DNA of 64,000 nucleotides from Shewanella eurypsychrophilus (GTDB taxonomy: Bacteria > Pseudomonadota > Gammaproteobacteria > Enterobacterales > Shewanellaceae): positions 3,814,102-3,878,101 of the forward strand of contig NZ_CP045503.2 in assembly GCF_007004545.3 (NCBI RefSeq), read 5' to 3'. Of the stretch, positions 57,954 to 64,000 are shown piece after piece. Numbering within the stretch: the first letter of the stretch is position 1; the number at the start of each line of letters is the position of its first letter. The position numbers were made by a program, and so were the translations under genes. The notes below the pieces were generated by a model. It searched no databases. It was not told where the DNA came from and was given only the letters and a program-made list of their open reading frames with translations.

Positions 57954-58073
57954 ATTGATGATAGGTGTGGGCGAATCATTCTTAAAATCCTAGCACGCTA
58001 GGGTTTTAAGAATGAGTCTGGAACCAATTTTAACGTCGCTTGCAAAGGTCCTAGAGGAGGGGAAGAGACGAGC

Positions 58074-59063
58074 CTAGGGGTGACTAAGTGTATCAATAGT
58101 ATCTTGGTGGCTAATTTGATTCAGAATAAATTCTTCAATCGCCATTACAAAACCCTTAGGGCAATCGCAGGAGTGGTCGCGTCGGGACAATAGCGAATAA
58201 CTGGGTTTCGGTAAAATAGAATGTAATTGTTCATATTGCTGTGAACACATTTTCACGGCCTTGAGCCCATGAACTATCCCAACAAAGTCAGCGGCACAAC
58301 GAGTGCCTAAGAATGAGATAGCATCACTGCTCCGTAGTTTAGTGATCAAGCCTGCTAAGCTATGGGTTTTATGAATCGTACCCAGTGGCAACTTATGTTG
58401 CTCGCAATATACCTCAAATGGGTCGAGTAGATCATTGAACCCCTCGATAGCTGTCACCATAAACGGGTAATTGGAAATATCGGCTAATGTCAGAGCACTG
58501 CACCACACAGGATGGTCTTCACGGGCAACAACATAGACAAACTGACCTAAACCAATTGGTGTGCTCATCAAAGCTGATTTATGACGCCTTAAAAACTCTT
58601 GAATACGTGGATCATTATCTTGCACCACAGCTAAGCACATGCCTCCTTGCAGCATATCCTCACAGGTTTGTGGCCTAACATGCTTAATATGAATCGAGAT
58701 ATTATGACTACAACTCCCTAGTTCTGTATCAACAAACTCAGGTAAACCAACAGATAAAGTTGGAGGAACTGCAATAACACATTCTTTTTTGGCTGTGATA
58801 CTATTTTCATTGAAACTAATTTGTGTCAACAACTCTGTAATTTCACAAATCTTTGGATATATCGCTCTAGATCTAGCAGTAGGAATAAAGCCTTCTTTTT
58901 TTCTTATAAACAGTGAATCTTTATAGTAATCTCTTAAACTAGCCAGATAGCGACTTACTTTAGAGTTAGATATATCGTATAACCTCGAGGTTTCACTACA
59001 ACACCCGGTTTCATATACCGATTTAAAAACAATCAACGCTTTAACGTCAACATCAATCATCAT
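58074..59063 (-). CDS. LysR-family regulator, divergent from cytochrome gene
   Basis: A 329-residue LysR protein. The HTH (~5-65) reads VKALIVFKSVYETGCCSETS and KVSRYLASLRDYYKDSLFIR; the effector domain covers ~95-300. Unusual features are an N-terminal Cys pair in the HTH (TGCCSE) and a Cys cluster near the end (HSCDCPKGF), which might sense redox or metals. It is divergent from a triheme cytochrome gene, its probable target. AGGAA precedes the ATG. Confidence 0.9.
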   Translation of the reverse strand: MMIDVDVKALIVFKSVYETGCCSETSRLYDISNSKVSRYLASLRDYYKDSLFIRKKEGFIPTARSRAIYPKICEITELLTQISFNENSITAKKECVIAVPPTLSVGLPEFVDTELGSCSHNISIHIKHVRPQTCEDMLQGGMCLAVVQDNDPRIQEFLRRHKSALMSTPIGLGQFVYVVAREDHPVWCSALTLADISNYPFMVTAIEGFNDLLDPFEVYCEQHKLPLGTIHKTHSLAGLITKLRSSDAISFLGTRCAADFVGIVHGLKAVKMCSQQYEQLHSILPKPSYSLLSRRDHSCDCPKGFVMAIEEFILNQISHQDTIDTLSHP

Positions 59064-59107
59064 TGATTCCTAGCTTTATCAGCATATTTTAATTATTGAA
59101 ATTTCAT

Positions 59108-59124
59108 TTTTCATATAGTGAAAA
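59108..59124. promoter_or_regulatory. palindrome between LysR and cytochrome genes
   Basis: TTTTCA-tatag-TGAAAA is a 6+5+6 inverted repeat with the T-N11-A feature of LysR boxes, 45 bp upstream of the LysR ATG. Binding by the adjacent LysR is inference. Confidence 0.5.
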
Positions 59125-59260
59125 TATTGCATCACACTACAAACATTAAATCTAAAAAATACAATTCTAAAAACTCGATATACAATCATCGTCATAGAAT
59201 CATTACTAATAAAGAACATTTTGACATTAGTTACTTTGTTAGATTTAAGGACGGTACTAA

Positions 59261-59566
59261 ATGAACAAGCTTAAAATTCTACTACTGTTACTTGTCAGTT
59301 CCAGCACTGCAGCGATAGAAAGCTGCAACGAATGTCATGATGAAAAATGGCAACAAACACCAGCTCATGTTTGGATTGATACTGAACATCATCTTGATGC
59401 TGTTAGCTGTATGGATTGTCACCGTTGGAAAGAGGGAGATGACCTCCCTCCTGTACTTCCTAGCAAAAAAACTTTAGAGAAAGACTGTGGTCTTTGTCAT
59501 CATACACCTGAAGATTTAGCAAATAAGATGAATATGCAGCAATACCAACAAGACTCTGACAAGTAA
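59261..59566 (+). CDS. small triheme periplasmic c-type cytochrome
   Basis: A 101-residue secreted protein: Sec signal at ~1-18, then three CxxCH heme sites at C22-H26 (CNECH), C50-H54 (CMDCH) and C76-H80 (CGLCH). Extra His at 36, 43, 44 and 81 could give bis-His ligation for all three hemes. Spacing does not fit CctA or NapB as I know them, and I do not recognise the family. A periplasmic electron carrier is the natural reading. AAGGAC lies upstream of the ATG. A LysR gene is divergent and a terminator follows. Confidence 0.88.
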   Translation: MNKLKILLLLLVSSSTAAIESCNECHDEKWQQTPAHVWIDTEHHLDAVSCMDCHRWKEGDDLPPVLPSKKTLEKDCGLCHHTPEDLANKMNMQQYQQDSDK

Positions 59567-59587
59567 CTTTATCTAACCTTTCCCTGC

Positions 59588-59626
59588 AAAGGTCCGCACT
59601 CTTCATCAGGTGTGGGCCTTTTTTAT
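59588..59626 (+). terminator. intrinsic terminator of cytochrome gene
   Basis: AAAGGTCCGCAC pairs with GTGTGGGCCTTT (two G-U pairs) across a 10-nt loop, followed by T-run, ~20 bp past the stop. Confidence 0.8.
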
Positions 59627-59834
59627 CTTTTACTGTTCTCCGCAATATTAGCCTCTATCCCATCACTTTCTACTGGGATGACCAAGCCAATTTATGATCA
59701 ACAGATCCACCTAGACTGATCACCTACAAAATAAATCGGCCAGCTATTTAAATATAGTGAAATAATCAAGTTATGGGTCATGCGTCACACCATTTTGTAT
59801 GCAATAGAATAACGATGATTTTAATCACACCAAT

Positions 59835-59860
59835 AAAAAAGCCTGCTAAAAGCAGGCTTA
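59835..59860 (-). terminator. hairpin terminator, orphan
   Basis: AAGCCTGCT-AAA-AGCAGGCTT has a T-run on the minus strand. No recognised minus-strand gene feeds into it; the nearest candidate is the prepilin ~470 bp away. Confidence 0.6.
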
Positions 59861-59912
59861 TTGGGGAAAGGTGAAAAGCGCGTCGAGGGCTAGCTCTTAC
59901 ATACGTATATAT

Positions 59913-60016
59913 TTTTACACTCACACTTACTTTTACACTCGCACTTACTTTTACACTCACACTTACTTTTACACTCACACTTACTTTTACACTCGCACTT
60001 ACTTTTACACTTACGC
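59913..60016. repeat. 18-bp tandem array
   Basis: Five full units and a partial sixth of TTTTACACTCRCACTTAC. The unit is six codons long, and one minus-strand frame through it is open as repeats of VKVSVS, but it lacks a good start and ribosome-binding site. I treat it as non-coding. Confidence 0.9.
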
Positions 60017-60327
60017 TTTTACTAACACACGTTGAAACATATATACGTTCTTACGATACACAGGGTTATGCTACATCCCCCGCTGACCGCGCTGTAAGCC
60101 CAGAAATTAACGCGGTTGCTACTCTTAGAGCCATGACATCCAAAAATATATACAAACCCAGTCACAACCTAAAATACGCTTTTCAATGATCAGTATAGTC
60201 AATATTTTCTCTGTTCATCTTTAAATAACCAAACGGTCTTAAGCAATTCTAGTCAGAACATTATCAGCACTCGTTACTTATACCATTCTGAATAAGTATT
60301 GTTAGCCGCTATAGCTGACTAGCATAA
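60017..60327. other. intergenic, nothing recognised
   Basis: The region between the 18-bp array and the prepilin stop holds no supported feature. Confidence 0.4.
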
Positions 60328-60855
60328 CTAACAGCCAGTTATTATCACCTCATAAACTGGTGCAGCATCAGGGTCATCCTGATCACAACTATTGGGATTT
60401 ACAGTGCCATAGGCTTGCTGATACATGAAATAACATTGACTGGCTTTTATGTCTTGCTGACCAAAACCGAAATAGATTTTATCAACGCCCTCAAATTCAA
60501 AACCTAAACTGTCATCGCTATAATCTAATCGTTTAGCGACATCGGTATTATCTAGATAGCCACACTTTAACCGTGTTTCAAAGATCCCATCGCCATCAAC
60601 ATCTACGTCAGTCAAATCTCCACGACCAGACACTGGTTGAGCCCGATAGCTGGAAAGTTGGGAGAGGATATACATCTGACTATTTGCCCCTTTCACTGAG
60701 GCACTGAACTGCTGTAATACGGCATCCTTGGCATCGACACTAAAGTTAATGAATTTACTCGATGCACTAACAGCTAATATGCCTAAAATAACAATAACGA
60801 CAACAAGCTCTATTAAGGTGAACCCTTTAGAGTTGAAACGCTTTTTAGAATCCAT
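60328..60855 (-). CDS. type IV prepilin-like (MSHA-type) protein
   Basis: A class III signal is followed by the prepilin motif G-FTLIELVVVIVILGILAV (~11-30), cut by PilD before Phe and then methylated. The globular domain ends with a Cys pair (NPNSCDQDD...IITGC) that can form the usual disulfide-bounded region, and DVDVDGDGIFETRLKCG could bind calcium. It resembles MshA-type pilins but is alone, not in the msh or pil cluster. A single gene with its own upstream region. Confidence 0.9.
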   Translation of the reverse strand: MDSKKRFNSKGFTLIELVVVIVILGILAVSASSKFINFSVDAKDAVLQQFSASVKGANSQMYILSQLSSYRAQPVSGRGDLTDVDVDGDGIFETRLKCGYLDNTDVAKRLDYSDDSLGFEFEGVDKIYFGFGQQDIKASQCYFMYQQAYGTVNPNSCDQDDPDAAPVYEVIITGC

Positions 60856-61083
60856 GAATTAGGCCTATAAATCAAAAATATACGGGGCTAGATATTGCCA
60901 TAACTTAGAGAGAGTACAAGCCCTTCCCGACCATAACCTTATAAAACACAACAATTGCATCAATTATTTACACTAGTGTTAATGTTCATCAGTGTACTGA
61001 CTCACTTACCTTCACTCGGTGTCGATTAGTTTGAAATGAGCACTACCACTCGAACTCAATGGCCCTGGACCTTACAAGTCACT

Positions 61084-61128
61084 CTATATCTAGCATGCCT
61101 ACATCTAGCAACACTACATCTAGCACCT
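61084..61128. repeat. 15-bp triplicated repeat
   Basis: Three direct, slightly divergent copies of CTACATCTAGCANCN lie in the region upstream of nrdG. Significance unknown. Confidence 0.7.
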
Positions 61129-61185
61129 AAATACACCTCAACCCACTACATCTTGTATCTAAATCTTATTTTAAAATGATTTCGT

Positions 61186-61199
61186 TTGATCTAAGTCAA
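61186..61199 (+). promoter_or_regulatory. FNR/EtrA box upstream of nrdGD
   Basis: TTGATCTAAGTCAA matches TTGAT-N4-ATCAA at 9 of 10 fixed positions, ~58 bp upstream of the nrdG ATG. This is the right setting for anaerobic activation. Confidence 0.65.
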
Positions 61200-61216
61200 A
61201 TACCCACCATGCAAGA

Positions 61217-61232
61217 TCACTATATATTGTGT
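61217..61232 (+). promoter_or_regulatory. NrdR box upstream of nrdGD
   Basis: TCACTATATATTGTGT matches the NrdR consensus ACACWATATMTWGTGT at 15 of 16 positions. It lies 25 bp before the nrdG ATG and just downstream of the FNR-type box. NrdR represses ribonucleotide reductase genes. A clear second box at the usual ~31-bp spacing was not found. Confidence 0.7.
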
Positions 61233-61256
61233 CTTAGAATATAAATACATCTACAT

Positions 61257-61766
61257 ATGGATATGAGCATGGCATTTAACAGTTTACTCCCCTCGATTGT
61301 TTTTCAAGAGGTGCCTGGAGAGATCACCCTTTGCTTTAGCATTACCGGCTGCAGGGTTGGGTGCAAAGGATGTCATAGCACTGATCTTTGGAATGAAAAG
61401 CACGGTAGCCCTCTCACAAATTCAGGCTTTAGCAAGTGGATTGAAAGATACCAGGGACTGATCAGCTGCGTACTTTTTTTCGGTGGAGAGTGGCAAGCAG
61501 ACGCGCTAATTGAAAAGCTGCAGATAGCCAAAGCATACGGACTAAAAACCTGCCTATACTCTGGCGAAAAATATGTCGATATTGCGATTACCGAGCAATT
61601 AGACTTTCTCAAGACAGGAAGATGGGTCGCCGAGCTTGGCGGCTTAGACAGCCCATCAAGCAATCAAGTATTTCGGGATCTGTGCACAGGCAAAACACTT
61701 AACCACCTATTTATTAACCCCTCAAATAATACCTCACTATCAGGAGCTGAAAATGTTGCGGCTTAA
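61257..61766 (+). CDS. nrdG: anaerobic RNR-activating protein (radical SAM)
   Basis: A radical-SAM activase of 169 residues. The cluster motif GCRVGCKGCHS gives C32-x3-C36-x2-C39. FFGGEW is the SAM-binding GGE region. It installs the glycyl radical on NrdD. It precedes nrdD and overlaps it by 14 bp, the reverse of the common nrdD-nrdG order. No strong Shine-Dalgarno precedes ATG 61257; later in-frame ATGs at 61263 and 61269 are possible. Confidence 0.9.
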   Translation: MDMSMAFNSLLPSIVFQEVPGEITLCFSITGCRVGCKGCHSTDLWNEKHGSPLTNSGFSKWIERYQGLISCVLFFGGEWQADALIEKLQIAKAYGLKTCLYSGEKYVDIAITEQLDFLKTGRWVAELGGLDSPSSNQVFRDLCTGKTLNHLFINPSNNTSLSGAENVAA

Positions 61767-63534
61767 TCAGGATCAGATCGATAATAAGAAGGATTTTATC
61801 AAGCTGTATTTTCAGACAGAAAATGCGGCTGACAGCTCAAAAATGGATGCCAATGCGAATGTGACTCATAAAAATATTGCCACATTAGAAGCAGAGTTAC
61901 TCAAAGATTGCTTTGTGCAGATCAATCGCGGACTTGTACACGATAAGATCAGTGAAACCTTTGATGAAAGCCTAGCTAAAGAGTATCTAAGACAGATAGA
62001 GGACCATGAGATCTATGTACATGATGAAACCAGTTTAAAACCCTACTGCACCTCCATCAGCATGTATCCCTTTCTACTCGATGGGTTAACTAAACTTGGT
62101 GGTGAATCTAAAGCGCCTAAACACCTCGAGTCGTTCTGTGGTTCATTTGTTAATCTGATCTTTGCCGTGTCATCTCAATTTGCCGGCGCCGTGGCTACTG
62201 TGGAATTTCTCACCTACTTTGACTATTTTGCCCGCCTTGAGTATGGTGACGACTACCTAATGACCCATCCAAAAGCGGTCGAGAACCATCTGCAGCATGT
62301 GGTCTATGCCATCAATCAGCCAGCTGCTGCCCGAGGTTATCAGAGCGTATTTTGGAATATTTCGCTGTTTGATCAACACTACTTCTCCTCTATGTTTGGT
62401 GATTTTGTCTTCCCGGATTTCAGTAAACCACAATGGCAAAGCGTTGATAGCTTGCAGCAGTTCTTTCTGGGCTGGATCAATAAAGAGCGTGAATCATCAG
62501 TACTGACCTTTCCTGTTATCACGGCTGCGATGCTCACTGAAAATGGTCAATGTAAAGACCAAGCCTTTGCATTAAAATTGGCGCAACAAAAAGCCGAAGG
62601 AAACTCATTTTTTATCTACCTTTCTGATAGCGCAGATTCACTCGCCTCATGTTGCCGTCTACGCAATGAGATCACCGATAATACCTTTTCCTATTCACTC
62701 GGTGCAGGCGGTGTTGCGACTGGCTCTATCAATGTGATCACCTTGAATATGAATCGTCTAGTGCAAGATGGGCGCTGTCTGCAAACTGAGATAGAGAAGA
62801 TACAGAAGTATCAGGTAGCCTACCGCAAGATGATGGAGGAGTACCTAAATCAAGGCGCACTCACTGTCTATGATGCTGGCTTTATCTCCCTTGATAAACA
62901 GTTTCTGACTATTGGTATTAATGGCATGGCTGAGGCGGCTGAGTTTTTAGGTATCGAGGTTGGCAATAATCTTGAGTACAAATCTTTTGTCAGCGAGCAG
63001 TTAAAGGTGATTTATGATGCCAACCAAGTGGCAAAGCAGCATTATGGCTATATGTTCAATACCGAATTTGTACCTGCTGAAAATCTTGGAGTAAAAAATG
63101 CGAAATGGGATAAGAAGGATGGTTATCAAGTTAACCGTGACTGTTACAACTCGTATTTCTATCTCGTAGAAGATGAGCAAACTAACCATCTGGATAAATT
63201 TATCCTCCACGGACAAGAGATCACCCAATATTTAGACGGTGGCTCGGCGCTGCATCTGAACTTAGATGAAGCGCTATCGGCCGAAGCCTACTTAAAACTG
63301 TTTAATGTCGCGGCCAGCACAGGTTGTAACTACTTCTGTGTCAACGTAAAAATTACCATCTGTAATGAATGTGAAGCGATAGATAAGCGTACACTGCAGC
63401 ACTGTTCATCTTGTGGCAGCTTAAATATCGATCACGGCACACGGGTCATTGGTTATCTAAAACGTGTCACCGCCTTCAGTCAGGCAAGACAAGAAGAGCA
63501 CAAGCTAAGACACTACCATCGAGAAACAGCGTAA
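61753..63534 (+). CDS. nrdD: class III anaerobic ribonucleotide reductase, compact
   Basis: A 593-residue NrdD that makes deoxyribonucleotides without oxygen. The 10-stranded barrel core is recognisable (FCGSFVNLIFAVSSQFAGAV, SCCRLRNEITDN). C-terminal zinc site: CNECEAIDKRTLQHCSSCG (two CxxC). Glycyl radical motif: TRVIGYLKRV, near residue 573. There is no N-terminal ATP-cone of the kind found in the ~710-residue E. coli enzyme, so dATP inhibition through a cone is not expected; size is close to phage T4 NrdD. AGGAGCTG precedes the ATG inside nrdG. Confidence 0.93.
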   Translation: MLRLNQDQIDNKKDFIKLYFQTENAADSSKMDANANVTHKNIATLEAELLKDCFVQINRGLVHDKISETFDESLAKEYLRQIEDHEIYVHDETSLKPYCTSISMYPFLLDGLTKLGGESKAPKHLESFCGSFVNLIFAVSSQFAGAVATVEFLTYFDYFARLEYGDDYLMTHPKAVENHLQHVVYAINQPAAARGYQSVFWNISLFDQHYFSSMFGDFVFPDFSKPQWQSVDSLQQFFLGWINKERESSVLTFPVITAAMLTENGQCKDQAFALKLAQQKAEGNSFFIYLSDSADSLASCCRLRNEITDNTFSYSLGAGGVATGSINVITLNMNRLVQDGRCLQTEIEKIQKYQVAYRKMMEEYLNQGALTVYDAGFISLDKQFLTIGINGMAEAAEFLGIEVGNNLEYKSFVSEQLKVIYDANQVAKQHYGYMFNTEFVPAENLGVKNAKWDKKDGYQVNRDCYNSYFYLVEDEQTNHLDKFILHGQEITQYLDGGSALHLNLDEALSAEAYLKLFNVAASTGCNYFCVNVKITICNECEAIDKRTLQHCSSCGSLNIDHGTRVIGYLKRVTAFSQARQEEHKLRHYHRETA

Positions 63535-63577
63535 TACTATTGACCACTACCACCTAAGAACAAAGGTAACCTCATAG

Positions 63578-63600
63578 GCTCTCCAAAAATAGGAGAGCTT
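63578..63600 (+). terminator. weak hairpin after nrdD
   Basis: GCTCTCC pairs with GGAGAGC across a 7-nt loop. No real T-run follows, so terminator strength is doubtful. Confidence 0.4.
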
Positions 63601-63612
63601 ACTGACCACTAT

Positions 63613-64000
63613 TTACACGCTTAATCCCCATTGTTCGAAGGTCTCAAGGCAGAGTTGCTCTCTAAAATCAGGGTGCGCGATATCTATCAGCGCCCTAGCC
63701 CGCTCTCGTAATGAGCGACCTCTTAAATTAGCAGCGCCGTACTCTGTCACGATATAGTGAACATGGGCTCGGGTCGTTACCACTCCAGCGCCCGGTGATA
63801 ATACCGTTGAGATCCGCGATATCTTACCGCCCGCAGCAGTACTTGGTAGTGCAATCACTGAGCGCCCTCCCTCAGATAAACCTGCGCCACGAATAAAGTC
63901 CATCTGGCCTCCCACTCCCGAGTAGATTCTGGTGCCTAAAGAATCGGCGCAGATCTGGCCAGATATATCCACTTGAAGCGCGGAGTTTATCGCCATCACA
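63613..64000 (-). CDS. acetyl-CoA hydrolase/transferase, C-terminal part
   Basis: The 3' end of a minus-strand gene that runs off the window; no start is visible. The sequence fits the C-terminal domain of acetyl-CoA hydrolase/transferase family proteins: GTRIYSGVGGQMDFIRGAGL, SRISTVLSPGAGVVTTRAHV, YIVTEYGAANLRGRSLRERA and IAHPDFREQL. Such enzymes move CoA between acyl groups and acetate or succinate. The exact substrate needs the N-terminal half. Confidence 0.9.
   Translation of the reverse strand, partial: VMAINSALQVDISGQICADSLGTRIYSGVGGQMDFIRGAGLSEGGRSVIALPSTAAGGKISRISTVLSPGAGVVTTRAHVHYIVTEYGAANLRGRSLRERARALIDIAHPDFREQLCLETFEQWGLSV

Noticed and set aside
59778..59978. 66-codon minus-strand frame with VKVSVS repeats and a hydrophobic end
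   Set aside because: It derives from the 18-bp array, begins at a GTG inside the array without a ribosome-binding site, and runs through a terminator hairpin.

Overview
The window reads as a chromosomal segment of a marine gammaproteobacterium, almost certainly Shewanella. The gene orders cydABX / purL / mltF / tadA / guaA / guaB / xseA and der-bamB-yfgM-hisS-ispG-rodZ-pilF-rlmN, the block around bamE-rnfH-ratA-smpB-ssrA, EtrA/FNR-type sites and small periplasmic c-type cytochromes all fit that genus. The species cannot be fixed from the sequence alone. Protein names are assigned by reading the translations against known families; no search was run.

Layout. 1-9.1 kb: end of an outer-membrane beta-barrel gene, a TetR regulator divergent from an RND efflux pair (adaptor lipoprotein plus permease) with two operator-like palindromes between them, a Cache-type chemoreceptor, then a gene-free tract with a heptamer array and a 21-bp minisatellite of about 23 units. 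9.1-13.2 kb: cydABX (cytochrome bd oxidase, minus strand) with a long upstream region carrying CRP- and FNR-type sites and a 25-residue peptide gene with its own leader and terminator. 13.2-24.4 kb: purine and murein housekeeping genes (purL, mltF, tadA, guaA, guaB) and xseA. 24.4-26.9 kb: a single-gene HUH (Y1/REP-type) transposase unit with nested inverted repeats, then a ~266-bp MITE-like element; a second copy lies between hisS and ispG. 26.9-36.3 kb: the der-to-rlmN minus-strand cluster. 36.6-46.4 kb: accessory metabolic and regulatory genes (CNNM/CBS protein, cytosolic-looking 5'-nucleotidase, LysR/pirin pair, GNAT, NrfJ-like protein, an orphan ParA-type ATPase with a ribbon-helix-helix-like partner, MtfA, an NTF2-like protein). 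46.5-53.3 kb: HDOD-GAF regulator, a malate synthase lacking its C-terminal catalytic domain, and a three-gene operon of borosin N-methyltransferase, borosin precursor peptide and TPR-GGDEF protein. 53.8-57.9 kb: bamE, rnfH, ratA, smpB, tmRNA, yjdM and a decayed copy of the tmRNA 3' end. 58-64 kb: LysR with a divergent triheme cytochrome, an orphan prepilin, a compact anaerobic ribonucleotide reductase pair (nrdG-nrdD) behind FNR- and NrdR-type boxes, and the 3' end of an acyl-CoA hydrolase/transferase gene.

The most notable system is the split borosin cluster at 52.2-53.3 kb: a stand-alone tetrapyrrole-methylase-fold backbone N-methyltransferase plus a separate 73-residue peptide with a helical recognition domain and a short hydrophobic core near its C terminus. 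It corresponds to the SonM/SonA pair known from Shewanella oneidensis. Here its precursor gene overlaps the start codon of a diguanylate-cyclase gene by one base, which suggests a link to c-di-GMP signalling that I do not know to be described.
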